NCBI RefSeq assembly: GCF_038595055.1
Contig: NZ_CP152002.1
Span: forward strand, 4,756,501 to 4,820,500
DNA length: 64,000 nucleotides
DNA from: Paenibacillus sp. FSL R7-0345
GTDB taxonomy: Bacteria; Bacillota; Bacilli; Paenibacillales; Paenibacillaceae
Direction: 5' to 3'
In this document: positions 49,736-59,045 of the stretch, in pieces
Layout of the letters: every line of letters begins with the position of its first letter
How positions within the stretch are numbered: the first letter of the stretch is position 1
Notes under the pieces: generated by a model
Seen by the model: the letters and a program-made list of their open reading frames with translations, nothing else
Told to the model about the DNA's origin: nothing
The model's database searches: none
Program-made: the position numbers and the translations under genes

Positions 49736-50044
49736 TCATCCGTTATTCTCGCGTTGCAGCAGCCCGCCGATGCCCTGCTTCTGACAATCCGGATGCACCG
49801 CAATCGGCGCCAGCACAATCACCCGCTGCTAATGCTCCTTGTCTGCTACCTTAGCCCCGCTCAGTAAAATATGGCCGACCACATTGCCCTTCACCTCAGC
49901 CACAATAGACGGCTCCGGGATGAACTCTACTGAAGCCCTGATCCTTTCAACCAGCTTCGCCTCTTCCTCACGGTTTCCGAATGCCTGTTCATTCAGCCGG
50001 AAAACCTGCCCATAATCCTCAGCCCTCTCCGTTCTGATCAGCAT
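49736..50044 (-). pseudogene. GNAT acetyltransferase pseudogene (in-frame amber, truncated)
   Basis: The first 71 codons give an intact N-terminal GNAT half (MLIRTERAEDYGQVFRLNEQ, ending GHILLSGAKVADKEH). A TAG at 49829-49831 then stops the frame. Reading on in the same frame gives QRVIVLAPIAVHPDCQKQGI and GGLLQRENNG before a TGA at 49736, which is the acetyl-CoA loop of a YhbS-like enzyme followed by an early end. So the gene has a nonsense codon and has lost its last third. Confidence 0.85.
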
Positions 50045-50122
50045 GTATCCCCCTCCTCCATTCAGCCATCCCCGATTTCATGTATAGCCTTTTACGCGTG
50101 TAAATCCGTATTGTCCAGAACC

Positions 50123-50488
50123 TCACCATCCTTCGGCAGAATCCACATGCTTCAATCTGGCCTCCCTGTATCCGTTCTCCCGCCCCTCGGGAGTAATGCT
50201 GTAACTAAACTGCAGGACACCGGCATGGGCAAAATAAATATACTCCACCCCCGGCTCATCCCTAAACTCAACCTCTACCAAAAAAGGCGGCGCCTTGATG
50301 CTCCAGATCCCTTCTACCGAAGCAATCTCCTCTTTCTTGTAGCCCTTTGTATCCGTCAGATAGGCGGAGACCCGCTTGGCGTACAGGATTTTATTAACCT
50401 GCACATACACCACCGGAGACAGAACCAGCAGCACAATCAGAACACGCAATACGTAAACAAACCTTCGCCTCACCGGACTCAGCTCCAA
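50123..50488 (-). CDS. DUF3139 family membrane-anchored protein
   Basis: A 121-residue protein: one N-terminal membrane helix VLRVLIVLLVLSPVVYVQV, then an extracellular domain AYLTDTKGYKKEEIASVEGIW and FLVEVEFRDEPGVEYIYF matching DUF3139. Start is a TTG (50488) with AAGGAGG only 3-4 bases before it; other starts fit worse. Function unknown. Confidence 0.75.
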   Translation of the reverse strand: MELSPVRRRFVYVLRVLIVLLVLSPVVYVQVNKILYAKRVSAYLTDTKGYKKEEIASVEGIWSIKAPPFLVEVEFRDEPGVEYIYFAHAGVLQFSYSITPEGRENGYREARLKHVDSAEGW

Positions 50489-50614
50489 TCGCCTCCTTCT
50501 GCTAATGACCTGCTTTCATCATTTTTGCAAATTAAACCTGTTTTCAAAACGCGTCTGCTGTCGTAAAATAGTTGAAAAGCATTTGGAGCGAAAAGGATAC
50601 GGAGGGCCGTGACG

Positions 50615-50833
50615 ATGCCAAAGCCGCTTGTCAAAAACATTGATTTTTTTGTTGCCGCCATGTCGCAGACCTTTGTGTCCGCACTGCAGCTTGACCCTGA
50701 CGGAATGTATTCCCAGGTCGGCTACGGCATTATTGAAAAATTCTCCGAGGATTATGTGCGGGTCAAACGCTTTGACGGCACGGTGTCGCATTATGACCGG
50801 GGAATAACCAAATTTCAGCATAACCGGGCATAG
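50615..50833 (+). CDS. Small unknown protein, 72 residues
   Basis: A small soluble protein MPKPLVKNIDFFVAAMSQTF followed by about 50 residues, ending VSHYDRGITKFQHNRA. GGAGGG lies 8 bases before the ATG at 50615; a GTG two codons earlier is too near. No recognised family. The following 322-base gap holds a terminator-like hairpin and an AT-rich promoter region of the next gene. Confidence 0.65.
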   Translation: MPKPLVKNIDFFVAAMSQTFVSALQLDPDGMYSQVGYGIIEKFSEDYVRVKRFDGTVSHYDRGITKFQHNRA

Positions 50834-50943
50834 GACATCAGATACACTATTTCTCCCGCCGGGCTGAATTTCCTTCTTTTTCCACAGGCGGATATAATTC
50901 TGGCGCTGATGGATCAGATAGAAGAAGCAGTATTCCAGTTGGC

Positions 50944-50983
50944 AAAAAAAAGCGGACGCACGCTCAGCATGCATCCGCTTTTT
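50944..50983. terminator. Bidirectional terminator
   Basis: AAAAAGCGGA (50947-50956) pairs with TCCGCTTTTT (50974-50983), with inner GCA/TGC. T-runs on both strands. It lies 110 bases after the small plus-strand gene. Confidence 0.75.
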
Positions 50984-51155
50984 GGGTTGTTTGTGTACAG
51001 CCGCCCCGCCTATGTCTGAAGCTGCTTCAATTCGTAGAAGGTGCAACGTTGACGAAAAATATTTTCACCATTAAGATCATATTATGATAATAAATTTCAT
51101 CATTACGCGCCCGTCAGTCTAACTAAATTCGTGGCCACGCAGGAGGAAATGAAAG

Positions 51156-52364
51156 ATGACGACAGCTTCAGACAGAACGATCACGGTAACGAACCGTCCT
51201 ACCAGAGATCAGCTTGAGAAGATTTACGATATTTTGGATGAATGTTTTTCCGTAGGTCGGACTTTTTTTCAGGAAAGACTAGACCTCGACAGCGCATACG
51301 ATCCGGATACTACATGGTTTGCGACGGTCGACGGCAAGATCGCTGCCAATGTTCAAATCTTTCCGCTCTCTGTCAGAGTCGGCCAAGCGGTCTTGCAGGC
51401 GGGTGCAATGGGCAGCGTCGCTGCAGATCCGAGTTACCGCGGCATGGGACTTACTCACAAAATTCTTGCTGCACAAACGGACTATATGAGAGAAACCGGT
51501 TATGATATAAGTTTACTTTTGGCCAGTAAGCACGCATTTTATGAGAAGGTCGGCTGGAGACTTGTTCCCGAGACTGCTTACGCTGTTGAGAAGCAGCCGG
51601 GTGGTGAGCAGCCGGACGGTTACACCATTATTCCTTTTGATTCCCGCTATCTTAATGATATCCGCTGTATCTATGATCGTTTTAATCAAAACCGCACCTA
51701 CACCGTAGTGCGTAATGAAACCTACTGGGAGGATCTGATCCATTGGCCGGAATGGAAAAAGGCTGACTGTCTGCTGCTTCAGCAAAACAATAAAATTGTA
51801 GCTTACGGCATTATTGAAAAAAAGGACACCGAACAGGTATTTATCAACGAATTTATCTACTTGGATGAAGCGGCGGACGGGGTTGAATACTTGTTTCATG
51901 CATTATGCCGGCTCCGCCCGAAGGCCAGGCAAATCTTAGCAATGCTGCCGGAGGATCATAAGCTATATTCCTATTATCAGCAGCATCAGGCACAACCCGT
52001 AGAAATCCATATAGCGATGTGGAAAATGATCAACCTGCATTCTACATTCCATAAGCTTCAGCCTGAATTGGAGCGCCGCCTTAATGATAATGATCGGACG
52101 GCAAATCAAGAGCTATGCATAGCGCTGAAATGCGGAGAGGAGCGGATCTGTCTTGATTACCGTCACCAGCGGCTCTCCGTTTCAGAGGATATTCCTGCCG
52201 GTTCCTATGTATCGATAGATGTGGATGAACGGAATCTGATCACTTATATGATATTCGGCTATCCGGCGGAAGGCGCCGTCGAAGAAGCTGCTGAACATGC
52301 CGATATTTTGCGGGCCCTGTTCCCGAAACAGCAGGCTGTGTTTTATTTGACCGACAAGTTTTAA
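51156..52364 (+). CDS. Eis-like GNAT N-acetyltransferase
   Basis: A 402-residue protein with the Eis architecture: N-terminal GNAT domain with acetyl-CoA loop AADPSYRGMGLTHKIL (about 89-104) and FYEKVGWRLVPE (about 128-139), a second degenerate GNAT unit (about 160-285), and a C-terminal SCP2-like domain (about 295-402). Eis enzymes acetylate aminoglycosides or protein and small amines; the natural substrate here is unknown. AGGAGG precedes the ATG. It converges with the wall-sugar operon at a shared terminator. Confidence 0.9.
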   Translation: MTTASDRTITVTNRPTRDQLEKIYDILDECFSVGRTFFQERLDLDSAYDPDTTWFATVDGKIAANVQIFPLSVRVGQAVLQAGAMGSVAADPSYRGMGLTHKILAAQTDYMRETGYDISLLLASKHAFYEKVGWRLVPETAYAVEKQPGGEQPDGYTIIPFDSRYLNDIRCIYDRFNQNRTYTVVRNETYWEDLIHWPEWKKADCLLLQQNNKIVAYGIIEKKDTEQVFINEFIYLDEAADGVEYLFHALCRLRPKARQILAMLPEDHKLYSYYQQHQAQPVEIHIAMWKMINLHSTFHKLQPELERRLNDNDRTANQELCIALKCGEERICLDYRHQRLSVSEDIPAGSYVSIDVDERNLITYMIFGYPAEGAVEEAAEHADILRALFPKQQAVFYLTDKF

Positions 52365-52421
52365 ACCGTTTCTGCGAGAAATAGAAGGATTATTGATGTC
52401 ATGCAACATATAAATTCTTAT

Positions 52422-52472
52422 AAAAAAGGGTGTGCCGCAAGTCCAAAATAGCCGGACTTATGACACACCCTT
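52422..52472. terminator. Two-tier terminator at the end of the wall-sugar operon
   Basis: Outer stem AAGGGTGTG/CACACCCTT (52426-52434 with 52464-52472) and inner AAGTCC/GGACTT (52439-52444 with 52453-52458). T-rich on both strands; serves the operon and the Eis-like gene. Confidence 0.88.
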
Positions 52473-52492
52473 CTTTTGCTTCATACCAGTGA

Positions 52493-53413
52493 TTACCCGT
52501 TGATCGCTTTTGATTTTCCGAGCAAAACAGCACCATAGGCTGCATTGTTAACAGGCATAATCAGCTTTGTCTGCGGGTAGCTTTGGGCAAGCTTCCGCTC
52601 TAATGCCTCTCTTACAAAACGGGACTTCTGCAGCACACTTCCAGCCGTTGCAATCGGGCTTTCATGTAATTCCAGCCGCTCAATAACAGGCACCACAAGC
52701 TCCAGCAGACTGGCTGCGCATTGCTCCGCAAGCTTTAGCGCCCGGGCGTCACCCAACTCGCAGGCCTTCGTCATAACCGGGGCGAGCTCTGCGATATCTT
52801 TTTTCGTTGTGTTTTTGTGATAGACAAAGCCGATAACTTCTTGTACAGTGCCAAGTCCAAGCCGCTCGTATACCAGCGCAGGGATGATCGTATCCGCTAT
52901 TCTTCCGTCCTCTGCCTGAACCAGTACGGACAGGAGGTCACGCCCAATGCTATATCCGCTTCCCTCATCATCAATCAGATGGCCAAAGCCTCCTGTGCGA
53001 TGCCGTCCTCCCTTATGATTAACCCCGAAGCAAATAGAGCCTGTTCCGGCAATAAGAATAATGCCCTGCATCGCATTTTGCGCTCCATACAATGCCGTTT
53101 CCTGATCACCGGTAATCGTTAAAGGGCCCATATAACCGTTATCTCTCACCTGCTTCTCCAAAAAACGAGCGACTACCGGATTGCTTACTCCTGCCGCTCC
53201 TATACATACATGAGTAACTTCCTCTAAATGGGTGCAGCAGAGCTTCGTCCGATTAAAAATCTCCTCAAAAGAGGCTGCAATAGCCTCGGCGTCACCGCCG
53301 TTATAATTAATAGGCCCTACAGTAAAGGTTAGTAAAACCTCTTCAGTATCGCCATGTGCAACGGTAACGGCTGTCTTGGTGCCGCCCCCGTCAATTCCAA
53401 CAATAAACGACAT
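52493..53413 (-). CDS. BadF/BadG-type N-acetylamino-sugar kinase (MurK-like)
   Basis: A 306-residue ASKHA kinase. Phosphate motif 1 GIDGGGTKTAV (about 6-16), GAAGVSNP, and adenosine/phosphate-2 motif IILIAGTGSICFGVN (about 114-128); GFGHLIDDEGSGYSIGRDLL is typical of the BadF/BadG group that includes N-acetylglucosamine kinase and Clostridium MurK (MurNAc/GlcNAc kinase). In this operon it should phosphorylate GlcNAc and MurNAc set free by NagZ and NamZ; MurNAc 6-phosphate is then the substrate of MurQ. Last gene of the operon, 12 bases after nagZ. Confidence 0.9.
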   Translation of the reverse strand: MSFIVGIDGGGTKTAVTVAHGDTEEVLLTFTVGPINYNGGDAEAIAASFEEIFNRTKLCCTHLEEVTHVCIGAAGVSNPVVARFLEKQVRDNGYMGPLTITGDQETALYGAQNAMQGIILIAGTGSICFGVNHKGGRHRTGGFGHLIDDEGSGYSIGRDLLSVLVQAEDGRIADTIIPALVYERLGLGTVQEVIGFVYHKNTTKKDIAELAPVMTKACELGDARALKLAEQCAASLLELVVPVIERLELHESPIATAGSVLQKSRFVREALERKLAQSYPQTKLIMPVNNAAYGAVLLGKSKAING

Positions 53414-53425
53414 ACTTATATCCCC

Positions 53426-54988
53426 CTAAAGCTGAATCGTAATGCTGGCAGCCGGTGTTACCTCACCATTCAGGATGGGAATAAGGGATTTGAATGCCTC
53501 CGGAGAATATTCAAATGCCGTAAGGCCGCAGAACTCACCTTCGATTAATGACAAATCATAAGGCCGACCTAACGTAATTGCCGTTACTTTACAGTCTGCT
53601 GTCAAAAGCTTCTGTACAAGCGCCAGCTGACCTTTATTTTCACGCGCATTGAACAGCCCGATTACAACATGCTTGTACCCTTCAGCCTTTTGCAGCGCAG
53701 TGTTCATTTGCTCCTCGCCCGGATCAATGCTGATCATCTCATACGCTGCATCAAAATACTCACCCATATATTGGGGAAAGCTAAGCTCTTGATTCACGCT
53801 GCTGGAGGCAAGATCGGTCCGGTAGGAATGGGAGCCCATAAATAATACCTGCTTATCACCTGTTTGAACAGGCTCGAATTCACCTTTTATACGGCAAATG
53901 GTTTCGGTCCGCATCAGCTCATTCGCCCGGCGGTGAACCCCGCAGCCCACCACCCCGTAATCCGGCTCCTCAATAACCGCATACCGGGCTTTATAGGCTA
54001 AAATTTTGGCCACAGCTGCATCAATAAAAGCTTCATCTAAATCACCGGCCGCTACAGCTTCTTCTATTAAATGAACCGCTTCTTTAACCGCTGCAGGCGT
54101 GTGACTGATGAACACCAGATCAATCCCTGCTTTAATGGCTTGCAAGGCGCCTTTTGCTGTCCCGTAGTAACGTTTAATCGCATCCATTTCCAGACAATCG
54201 GATACAATCAGTCCGTTAAATCCCAATTTCTTTTTGAGCAGCTCTGTAATAATCGTATAAGACATCGTTCCCGGCACGCCGGACTTGTCGATTTGCGGAA
54301 ACAAGATATGCGCACTCATGATGGCCTGTGCACCTTGCCCGATTGCGGCCTTAAACGGCAGCAGTTCAAGCTGCTCTAATTCCTCAGCCGTTTTATTAAT
54401 CACAGGCAAGCCAATATGCGAATCGACATGGGTATCCCCATGACCCGGAAAATGCTTCAGCGAGGACATTACACCCCCATCGAGTAAGCCTTTCATCATT
54501 TGAATCCCGTACTGCGCTACTGTCTCAGCGGAATCCCCGTAAGAGCGAACGTTGATCACCGGATTCAAAGCATTATTGTTCACGTCCATCACGGGCGCAA
54601 GATTGAAATTAATACCTAATGCTTTTAATTCCCTGGCGGTAATTCTGCCTGCTGCATAAGCATTTTCAGGGCGTCCTGAAGAAGCAATCGCCATGGCTCC
54701 GGCTACATTCGTTGCATCCTTGGGCATTCGGGTAACCCGGCCGCCCTCCTGGTCAATCGTAATAAAGCCCGGGATGCCTGTATGTGCGGTGAACCATTGC
54801 TGCAGCTCAGCTACAAGCCCGCCTAATTGATATTTATTGCTGATATTATGTGAGAATAAAATAATATTGCCGACTTTATACTGCTCAATGACTTCCTTCA
54901 GCTCGGGGGATATCTCCGTTGACGGGAAGCCTGTTACGAACATTTGCCCGATTTTCTCGCGTAAGCTCATTTGTTCTATCGTTTTCAT
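53426..54988 (-). CDS. nagZ: Beta-N-acetylglucosaminidase NagZ (GH3), cytoplasmic
   Basis: A 520-residue GH3 enzyme. The barrel starts MSLREKIGQMFVTGFP; KHFPGHGDTHVDSHIGLP (about 188-205) bears the catalytic His of NagZ, and LIVSDCLEMDAI (about 267-278) the nucleophile Asp. A second alpha/beta domain (about 345-520) follows, as in Gram-positive NagZ. It removes GlcNAc from the non-reducing end of muropeptides or GlcNAc-MurNAc. Unlike B. subtilis NagZ it has no signal peptide or lipobox, so it acts in the cytoplasm. 17-base gap after namZ. Confidence 0.95.
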   Translation of the reverse strand: MKTIEQMSLREKIGQMFVTGFPSTEISPELKEVIEQYKVGNIILFSHNISNKYQLGGLVAELQQWFTAHTGIPGFITIDQEGGRVTRMPKDATNVAGAMAIASSGRPENAYAAGRITARELKALGINFNLAPVMDVNNNALNPVINVRSYGDSAETVAQYGIQMMKGLLDGGVMSSLKHFPGHGDTHVDSHIGLPVINKTAEELEQLELLPFKAAIGQGAQAIMSAHILFPQIDKSGVPGTMSYTIITELLKKKLGFNGLIVSDCLEMDAIKRYYGTAKGALQAIKAGIDLVFISHTPAAVKEAVHLIEEAVAAGDLDEAFIDAAVAKILAYKARYAVIEEPDYGVVGCGVHRRANELMRTETICRIKGEFEPVQTGDKQVLFMGSHSYRTDLASSSVNQELSFPQYMGEYFDAAYEMISIDPGEEQMNTALQKAEGYKHVVIGLFNARENKGQLALVQKLLTADCKVTAITLGRPYDLSLIEGEFCGLTAFEYSPEAFKSLIPILNGEVTPAASITIQL

Positions 54989-55005
54989 TCATCGCTCACC
55001 ATCCG

Positions 55006-56157
55006 CTAGTGATATAAATGGTATTGCTTTTTCATTTCCGCAAATTGCCTGCTTTCCTCTGCAAACTGTTCGAGCAGCTGCTTTGCCTGAATATCTTTCG
55101 TACGATATACGCCGCTTCCGCCCAGCAAATCAATAAACGGGCGTGAGCCCTCCTTCACAGGAGGCAGAAATGCGAATTGCTCATACAAATCTCTTATCGT
55201 AAATAATAAGGTTACGCCAACTTCTAACGGCTTCATCACTTGAGGATCTGTAATATATATTTGTACTCCGCCGCATAGCTCCCCTGAATGCTTGGATGAC
55301 GTTGGCTTGAAATGAACCGGACGGAAATACACGCCTGGAATCAGGCAGGCATTCATCTCCTCTGCCAGCTGCTTTGCCTGAATGAAGGGGGCCCCGATCA
55401 TTTCAAAGGGGAACGTTGTACCCCGTCCTTCGGAGCAGTTAGTACCTTCAAATAAACATGTGCCTGTGTATAACAATGCTGTTTCATACCGCGGGATTCC
55501 AAGTGAAGGATGAACCCAAGTTAAGGCAGTATCCGGGAAAGACATGCTCCGTTCCCAGCCTTCCAGGCGCACGATATGAAGCGACGCCTTCCAGTTCATT
55601 TGATCATTTGCCATGATAGCCACTTCACCTGCGGTCAGGCCGTACCGGACAGCCAGCTCATAATTCCCGACAAAGGATTTGAAGCCTGGCTTTAAGATAT
55701 TCCCTTCCACGTTCACCCCGTTAAGCGGATTCACCCGGTCGAGAACAACAAATTCCACGCCGGCTGCAGCACAATCCTCAAGGGCATACAGCATCGTATA
55801 TATGAAGGTATAATACCGCACACCAATATCCTGGATATCATACACAAGGATATCTACCTTCTCCAGCATTTCCTTTGTTAAACGTTTGGAATCTTTCCGG
55901 TACAGGCTGTAGACCGGAACGTTGGTATAAGGGTCCGTATACGTCTCTACTAATGCTCCTGCGTCCAAATCTCCGCGAACCCCATGTTCAGGCGAGAACA
56001 TTGCAGTAAGATTACAACGTTCATGCAATATCGTAATGGTTGATCTAAAGTCTTTGGTGAGCCCTGTCGGCGCAGTAATTAACCCCACACGCTTGCCTTC
56101 AAACAAGTGAGGATACTTTGCAATAGAGTCGATCCCGTTTAACACCATGCTACGCAA
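55006..56157 (-). CDS. namZ: Exo-beta-N-acetylmuramidase NamZ (DUF1343, GH171), cytoplasmic
   Basis: A 383-residue GH171 protein. Family blocks are GKRVGLITAPTGLTKDFRSTI, FSPEHGVRGDLDAGA, YSLYRKDSKRLT, DILVYDIQDIGVRYYTFIYTM, VLDRVNPLNG and ALLYTGTCLFEGTNCSEGRGTTFPFE. It releases MurNAc from the non-reducing end of MurNAc-GlcNAc. No signal peptide, in contrast to the secreted B. subtilis enzyme. Its ATG overlaps the end of the PIG-L gene by 8 bases. Confidence 0.94.
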   Translation of the reverse strand: MRSMVLNGIDSIAKYPHLFEGKRVGLITAPTGLTKDFRSTITILHERCNLTAMFSPEHGVRGDLDAGALVETYTDPYTNVPVYSLYRKDSKRLTKEMLEKVDILVYDIQDIGVRYYTFIYTMLYALEDCAAAGVEFVVLDRVNPLNGVNVEGNILKPGFKSFVGNYELAVRYGLTAGEVAIMANDQMNWKASLHIVRLEGWERSMSFPDTALTWVHPSLGIPRYETALLYTGTCLFEGTNCSEGRGTTFPFEMIGAPFIQAKQLAEEMNACLIPGVYFRPVHFKPTSSKHSGELCGGVQIYITDPQVMKPLEVGVTLLFTIRDLYEQFAFLPPVKEGSRPFIDLLGGSGVYRTKDIQAKQLLEQFAEESRQFAEMKKQYHLYH

Positions 56158-56854
56158 GACCCGGCTGTCTGATCTTCATCGTCTCAGCAGGCACCATGAA
56201 GGCTTCGGCATACGTTTTTCTAGCTTCACAGCCCCGGACAACCGCCAATGCTTTATAGTAATCCATATATTTAAAAGATTTGCTGTTCGTCACAAACCAA
56301 TGCCGGCTTAAAGCCTCAATCCATAAGTCATAGGCCGCCTGATCAAAATCCACATATACGTAAGGGACAAAGTCCACGGCATCTTCCCAGTTTTCCGAAT
56401 AGTACAGCTTGGCTGCAAAGTGGGCGGGAAGCTCACGCTCAAAGGAGGACAGGCTTGCGAAGAATCTTGCATCGCCCACGATATGATGGGTCAGTGCATG
56501 ATCCTTATGCATGCTGTTTTTCCAATGAGTTATGATAATGTCGGGCTTCACGCGCCGGATAACATCGCAGACTTCCATACGAATCTGCTGATGGTCAGGC
56601 AGCTCTCCGTCACAATAATCAAATACAACAGCCTCACCGCCCAGCATAGCGGCAAAGCTTTCCGCCTCTTTCACTTTTTGCTTACGGTACTCATTCATCT
56701 CCTGCCCTGCCGGCACGCCTCTTTCACCTGGAGTTAACGCCAGTGTTACTATACGGTCTCCCTTCAAGCTATGGCTGGCCAGCACACCGCCGGATGCCAA
56801 TTCCACATCGCCGACATGTGCTCCAATCGCTAATACTGTTAACTTTCCGCCCAT
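56150..56854 (-). CDS. PIG-L/LmbE-family deacetylase-like protein
   Basis: A 234-residue PIG-L protein, a family of zinc de-N-acetylases of GlcNAc-type sugars. The N-terminal metal motif reads GAHVGDVELASGG where active members have AHPDD-x-E: the zinc His and Asp are kept, but the Asp that acts as general base is Gly. The second zinc site SMHKDHALTHHI is intact. It may be an altered or non-hydrolytic member. Starts 2 bases after the acetyltransferase gene, so it is strictly co-translated with it. Confidence 0.88.
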   Translation of the reverse strand: MGGKLTVLAIGAHVGDVELASGGVLASHSLKGDRIVTLALTPGERGVPAGQEMNEYRKQKVKEAESFAAMLGGEAVVFDYCDGELPDHQQIRMEVCDVIRRVKPDIIITHWKNSMHKDHALTHHIVGDARFFASLSSFERELPAHFAAKLYYSENWEDAVDFVPYVYVDFDQAAYDLWIEALSRHWFVTNSKSFKYMDYYKALAVVRGCEARKTYAEAFMVPAETMKIRQPGLA

Positions 56855-56856
56855 CC

Positions 56857-57825
56857 TTATAGCTCCCTCCGCAATATGGAAAATTGTTTTTCAACATGAA
56901 ATCCTGCTTTTTGATAGATTCGAAGAGCCGGGTTATTACTGCCAGTAAATAAAGAGATATATTGACAGCCCGCATTTTGAAAAGCTTCGACCATCCGGAA
57001 AAACAATACACTGCCGAGACCATGACCCTCATGCTCCGGGTGCACCCCGATTCCGCAAAAAAAGCCCCGGCCATCCGGCTCTACAATAATGGGACCTGCA
57101 AAACCAACAACCTCATCGCCATACACAGCCGCCACAAGAGGTTCGCCATCCCTCACATAAGCCGCTACATCCTGTTCCCACTGCGGATTCTGCAGGGCAG
57201 CAAGCATGGATTCAAGCCCTTTATGAACGGCAGGGACATAAGGAGTAACCCGATAGCCTTCTCGGTTTGCTTTTCTTTCTTTGCCTGCAATATCTTCAGG
57301 AATACTGAAATTCCCCAGCTTCAGGTACATACCGCATTGTGTCGCCCGGTCTATATACCCTCTGGCGATTAAAGCAGCATATAATGGCTGGTCCTTACTA
57401 ATGCCCGGGGCATTATTGTGTTCATGCTGCGGCGCACTTGGAATATTCCATTTCAGCTTCACAGGGTTAAAGAACAGTACTTCCGCCTGTCCTTTCCCAA
57501 GCTGGCGGAATCTTGCTTCCAAACGCCGCACAAAGGCGTCGTACAGTTCCATAGAAGCGGCCTCGGAATCTATAATAACGCACGTAATATAACCGGCCAC
57601 ATCGCCAAGCGGGAGATTCTCCCCGCTGCAGCCGGCTGCAAAACCAGCTACGCCTTTTTCATTGCAGCCTACCCATATACACTCCGCATCGAAATAAGGA
57701 TGATTAATGAATGTGTCCTGAAATTCCCGTTCGGTAAACGGCTTGTAATCATATTGGGTAGCCTGCCGGTTCCAGAGCGCCACAACTGCAGAAAGATCTT
57801 CCATGGAGAAAAGCCTGATTTGCAT
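56857..57825 (-). CDS. Two-domain GNAT acetyltransferase
   Basis: A 322-residue protein with two GNAT modules. The second is canonical (IGVHPEHEGHGLGSVLFFRMV near 255-275 and IYQKAGFHVEKQF at the end); the first (about 1-140) is degenerate. The ATG at 57825 shares one base with the anmK stop (TAATG) and has GGGAGG 8 bases upstream. In an amino-sugar operon beside a deacetylase-like protein it may re-acetylate glucosamine or muramic residues; this is inference. Confidence 0.85.
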   Translation of the reverse strand: MQIRLFSMEDLSAVVALWNRQATQYDYKPFTEREFQDTFINHPYFDAECIWVGCNEKGVAGFAAGCSGENLPLGDVAGYITCVIIDSEAASMELYDAFVRRLEARFRQLGKGQAEVLFFNPVKLKWNIPSAPQHEHNNAPGISKDQPLYAALIARGYIDRATQCGMYLKLGNFSIPEDIAGKERKANREGYRVTPYVPAVHKGLESMLAALQNPQWEQDVAAYVRDGEPLVAAVYGDEVVGFAGPIIVEPDGRGFFCGIGVHPEHEGHGLGSVLFFRMVEAFQNAGCQYISLFTGSNNPALRIYQKAGFHVEKQFSILRREL

Positions 57826-59045
57826 TATTCGAACCTCCCAGGCTGCGGATAGGGCCAAGCAATTTTGCCCATGACTACCGGCCGGGAAGCCCCGGTTACT
57901 TGTGTAACATTGTTCGGCAGCTGCTTCATCGTATGATAAGCCAGCACCGCAAAAGCAACGGCTTCTTTGGCATCACTGTTACTGCCAATATCCTCCTGTG
58001 TCAGCACCTGTACTCCATAGGGTGCAAATAATTGCCGCAAATCCCGCAATAAAGTTTGGTTATAACTCCCGCCGCCGCCAATCAACAATTGCTGAGCCTG
58101 ATGCTTCGGTGCAATATACCGTTCATAGCTGTCGGCAATGCTCCAGGCCGTTAAGCGTGTAGCCGTAGCAATAACATCCTCGGCTTTCCAGTTATTCGCC
58201 TCCATTAACTGAATCATCTGTGCAGCATATTGCTCTCCAAACCGTTCTCTCCCCGTCGATTTTGGTAGAGGCATCGTATAATATTCATCCTGCTGCATCC
58301 ATTTCAAAAGCTCATCAATGACCTGGCCGCCCGCAGCAATTTCACCGCCGGTATCCATTGTCATTGGCGCAAATAATCGGGATACAAGGCCATCGATAAT
58401 CATATTTCCCGGCCCTGTATCGTAAGCATATACCTCTTCCGGAGAAGCATTTGCAGGAAGAACAGTCACATTTCCTATTCCTCCAATATTCTGCAGAAGC
58501 GATGTTTTCTCCGGATGGTTAAACAATAAATATTCAGTAAAAGGCACCAAAGGCGCTCCTTGTCCACCCACTGCCATATCAGCGACTCTAAAGTCTGATA
58601 TGCACGGAATGCCTGTACGATTCGCTATAACTGCACTTTCGCCAATTTGAACTGTACAATGCAGGTTATAGCCGTCCATAATCTTCTCTTCCGGAGCATG
58701 GTAGATCGTTTGGCCATGTGATCCTATCGCAAATATTTGTGATGGCGTAAGTCCGCACTTTCCGATTACAGACATTGCAGCCTGGGCGTACAATTCGCCC
58801 AGCCACATGTTCATTGCGCCTACCTTATCAACCGTTGCGTTGGATGGATCAAACAGCTCAAATATCTTACTCCTGACATGCGCCGGAAACGGAGTGTTCT
58901 CAAAAGCCAATACTTCCGCCTCGATCCCAAACTCTTTTTCCGGCGAAGGTGACAGTTTAATTGCCGCCGCATCAATACCGTCTACCGATGTGCCGGACAT
59001 CAGGCCGACCAGGTAAGTTACATCGACTTTCGACGTGCTGCCCAT
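57825..59045 (-). CDS. anmK: Anhydro-N-acetylmuramic acid kinase
   Basis: A 406-residue AnmK: N-terminal YLVGLMSGTSVDGIDAAAI, SHGQTIYH, QNIGGIGNVTVLP, AYDTGPGNMIIDGLV and LIGGGGSYN are all diagnostic. It opens the 1,6-anhydro ring of anhydroMurNAc and phosphorylates it to MurNAc 6-phosphate, MurQ's substrate. Its start shares one base with the stop of the permease gene. AnmK implies that anhydro sugars made by lytic transglycosylases reach the cytoplasm. Confidence 0.96.
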   Translation of the reverse strand: MGSTSKVDVTYLVGLMSGTSVDGIDAAAIKLSPSPEKEFGIEAEVLAFENTPFPAHVRSKIFELFDPSNATVDKVGAMNMWLGELYAQAAMSVIGKCGLTPSQIFAIGSHGQTIYHAPEEKIMDGYNLHCTVQIGESAVIANRTGIPCISDFRVADMAVGGQGAPLVPFTEYLLFNHPEKTSLLQNIGGIGNVTVLPANASPEEVYAYDTGPGNMIIDGLVSRLFAPMTMDTGGEIAAGGQVIDELLKWMQQDEYYTMPLPKSTGRERFGEQYAAQMIQLMEANNWKAEDVIATATRLTAWSIADSYERYIAPKHQAQQLLIGGGGSYNQTLLRDLRQLFAPYGVQVLTQEDIGSNSDAKEAVAFAVLAYHTMKQLPNNVTQVTGASRPVVMGKIAWPYPQPGRFE

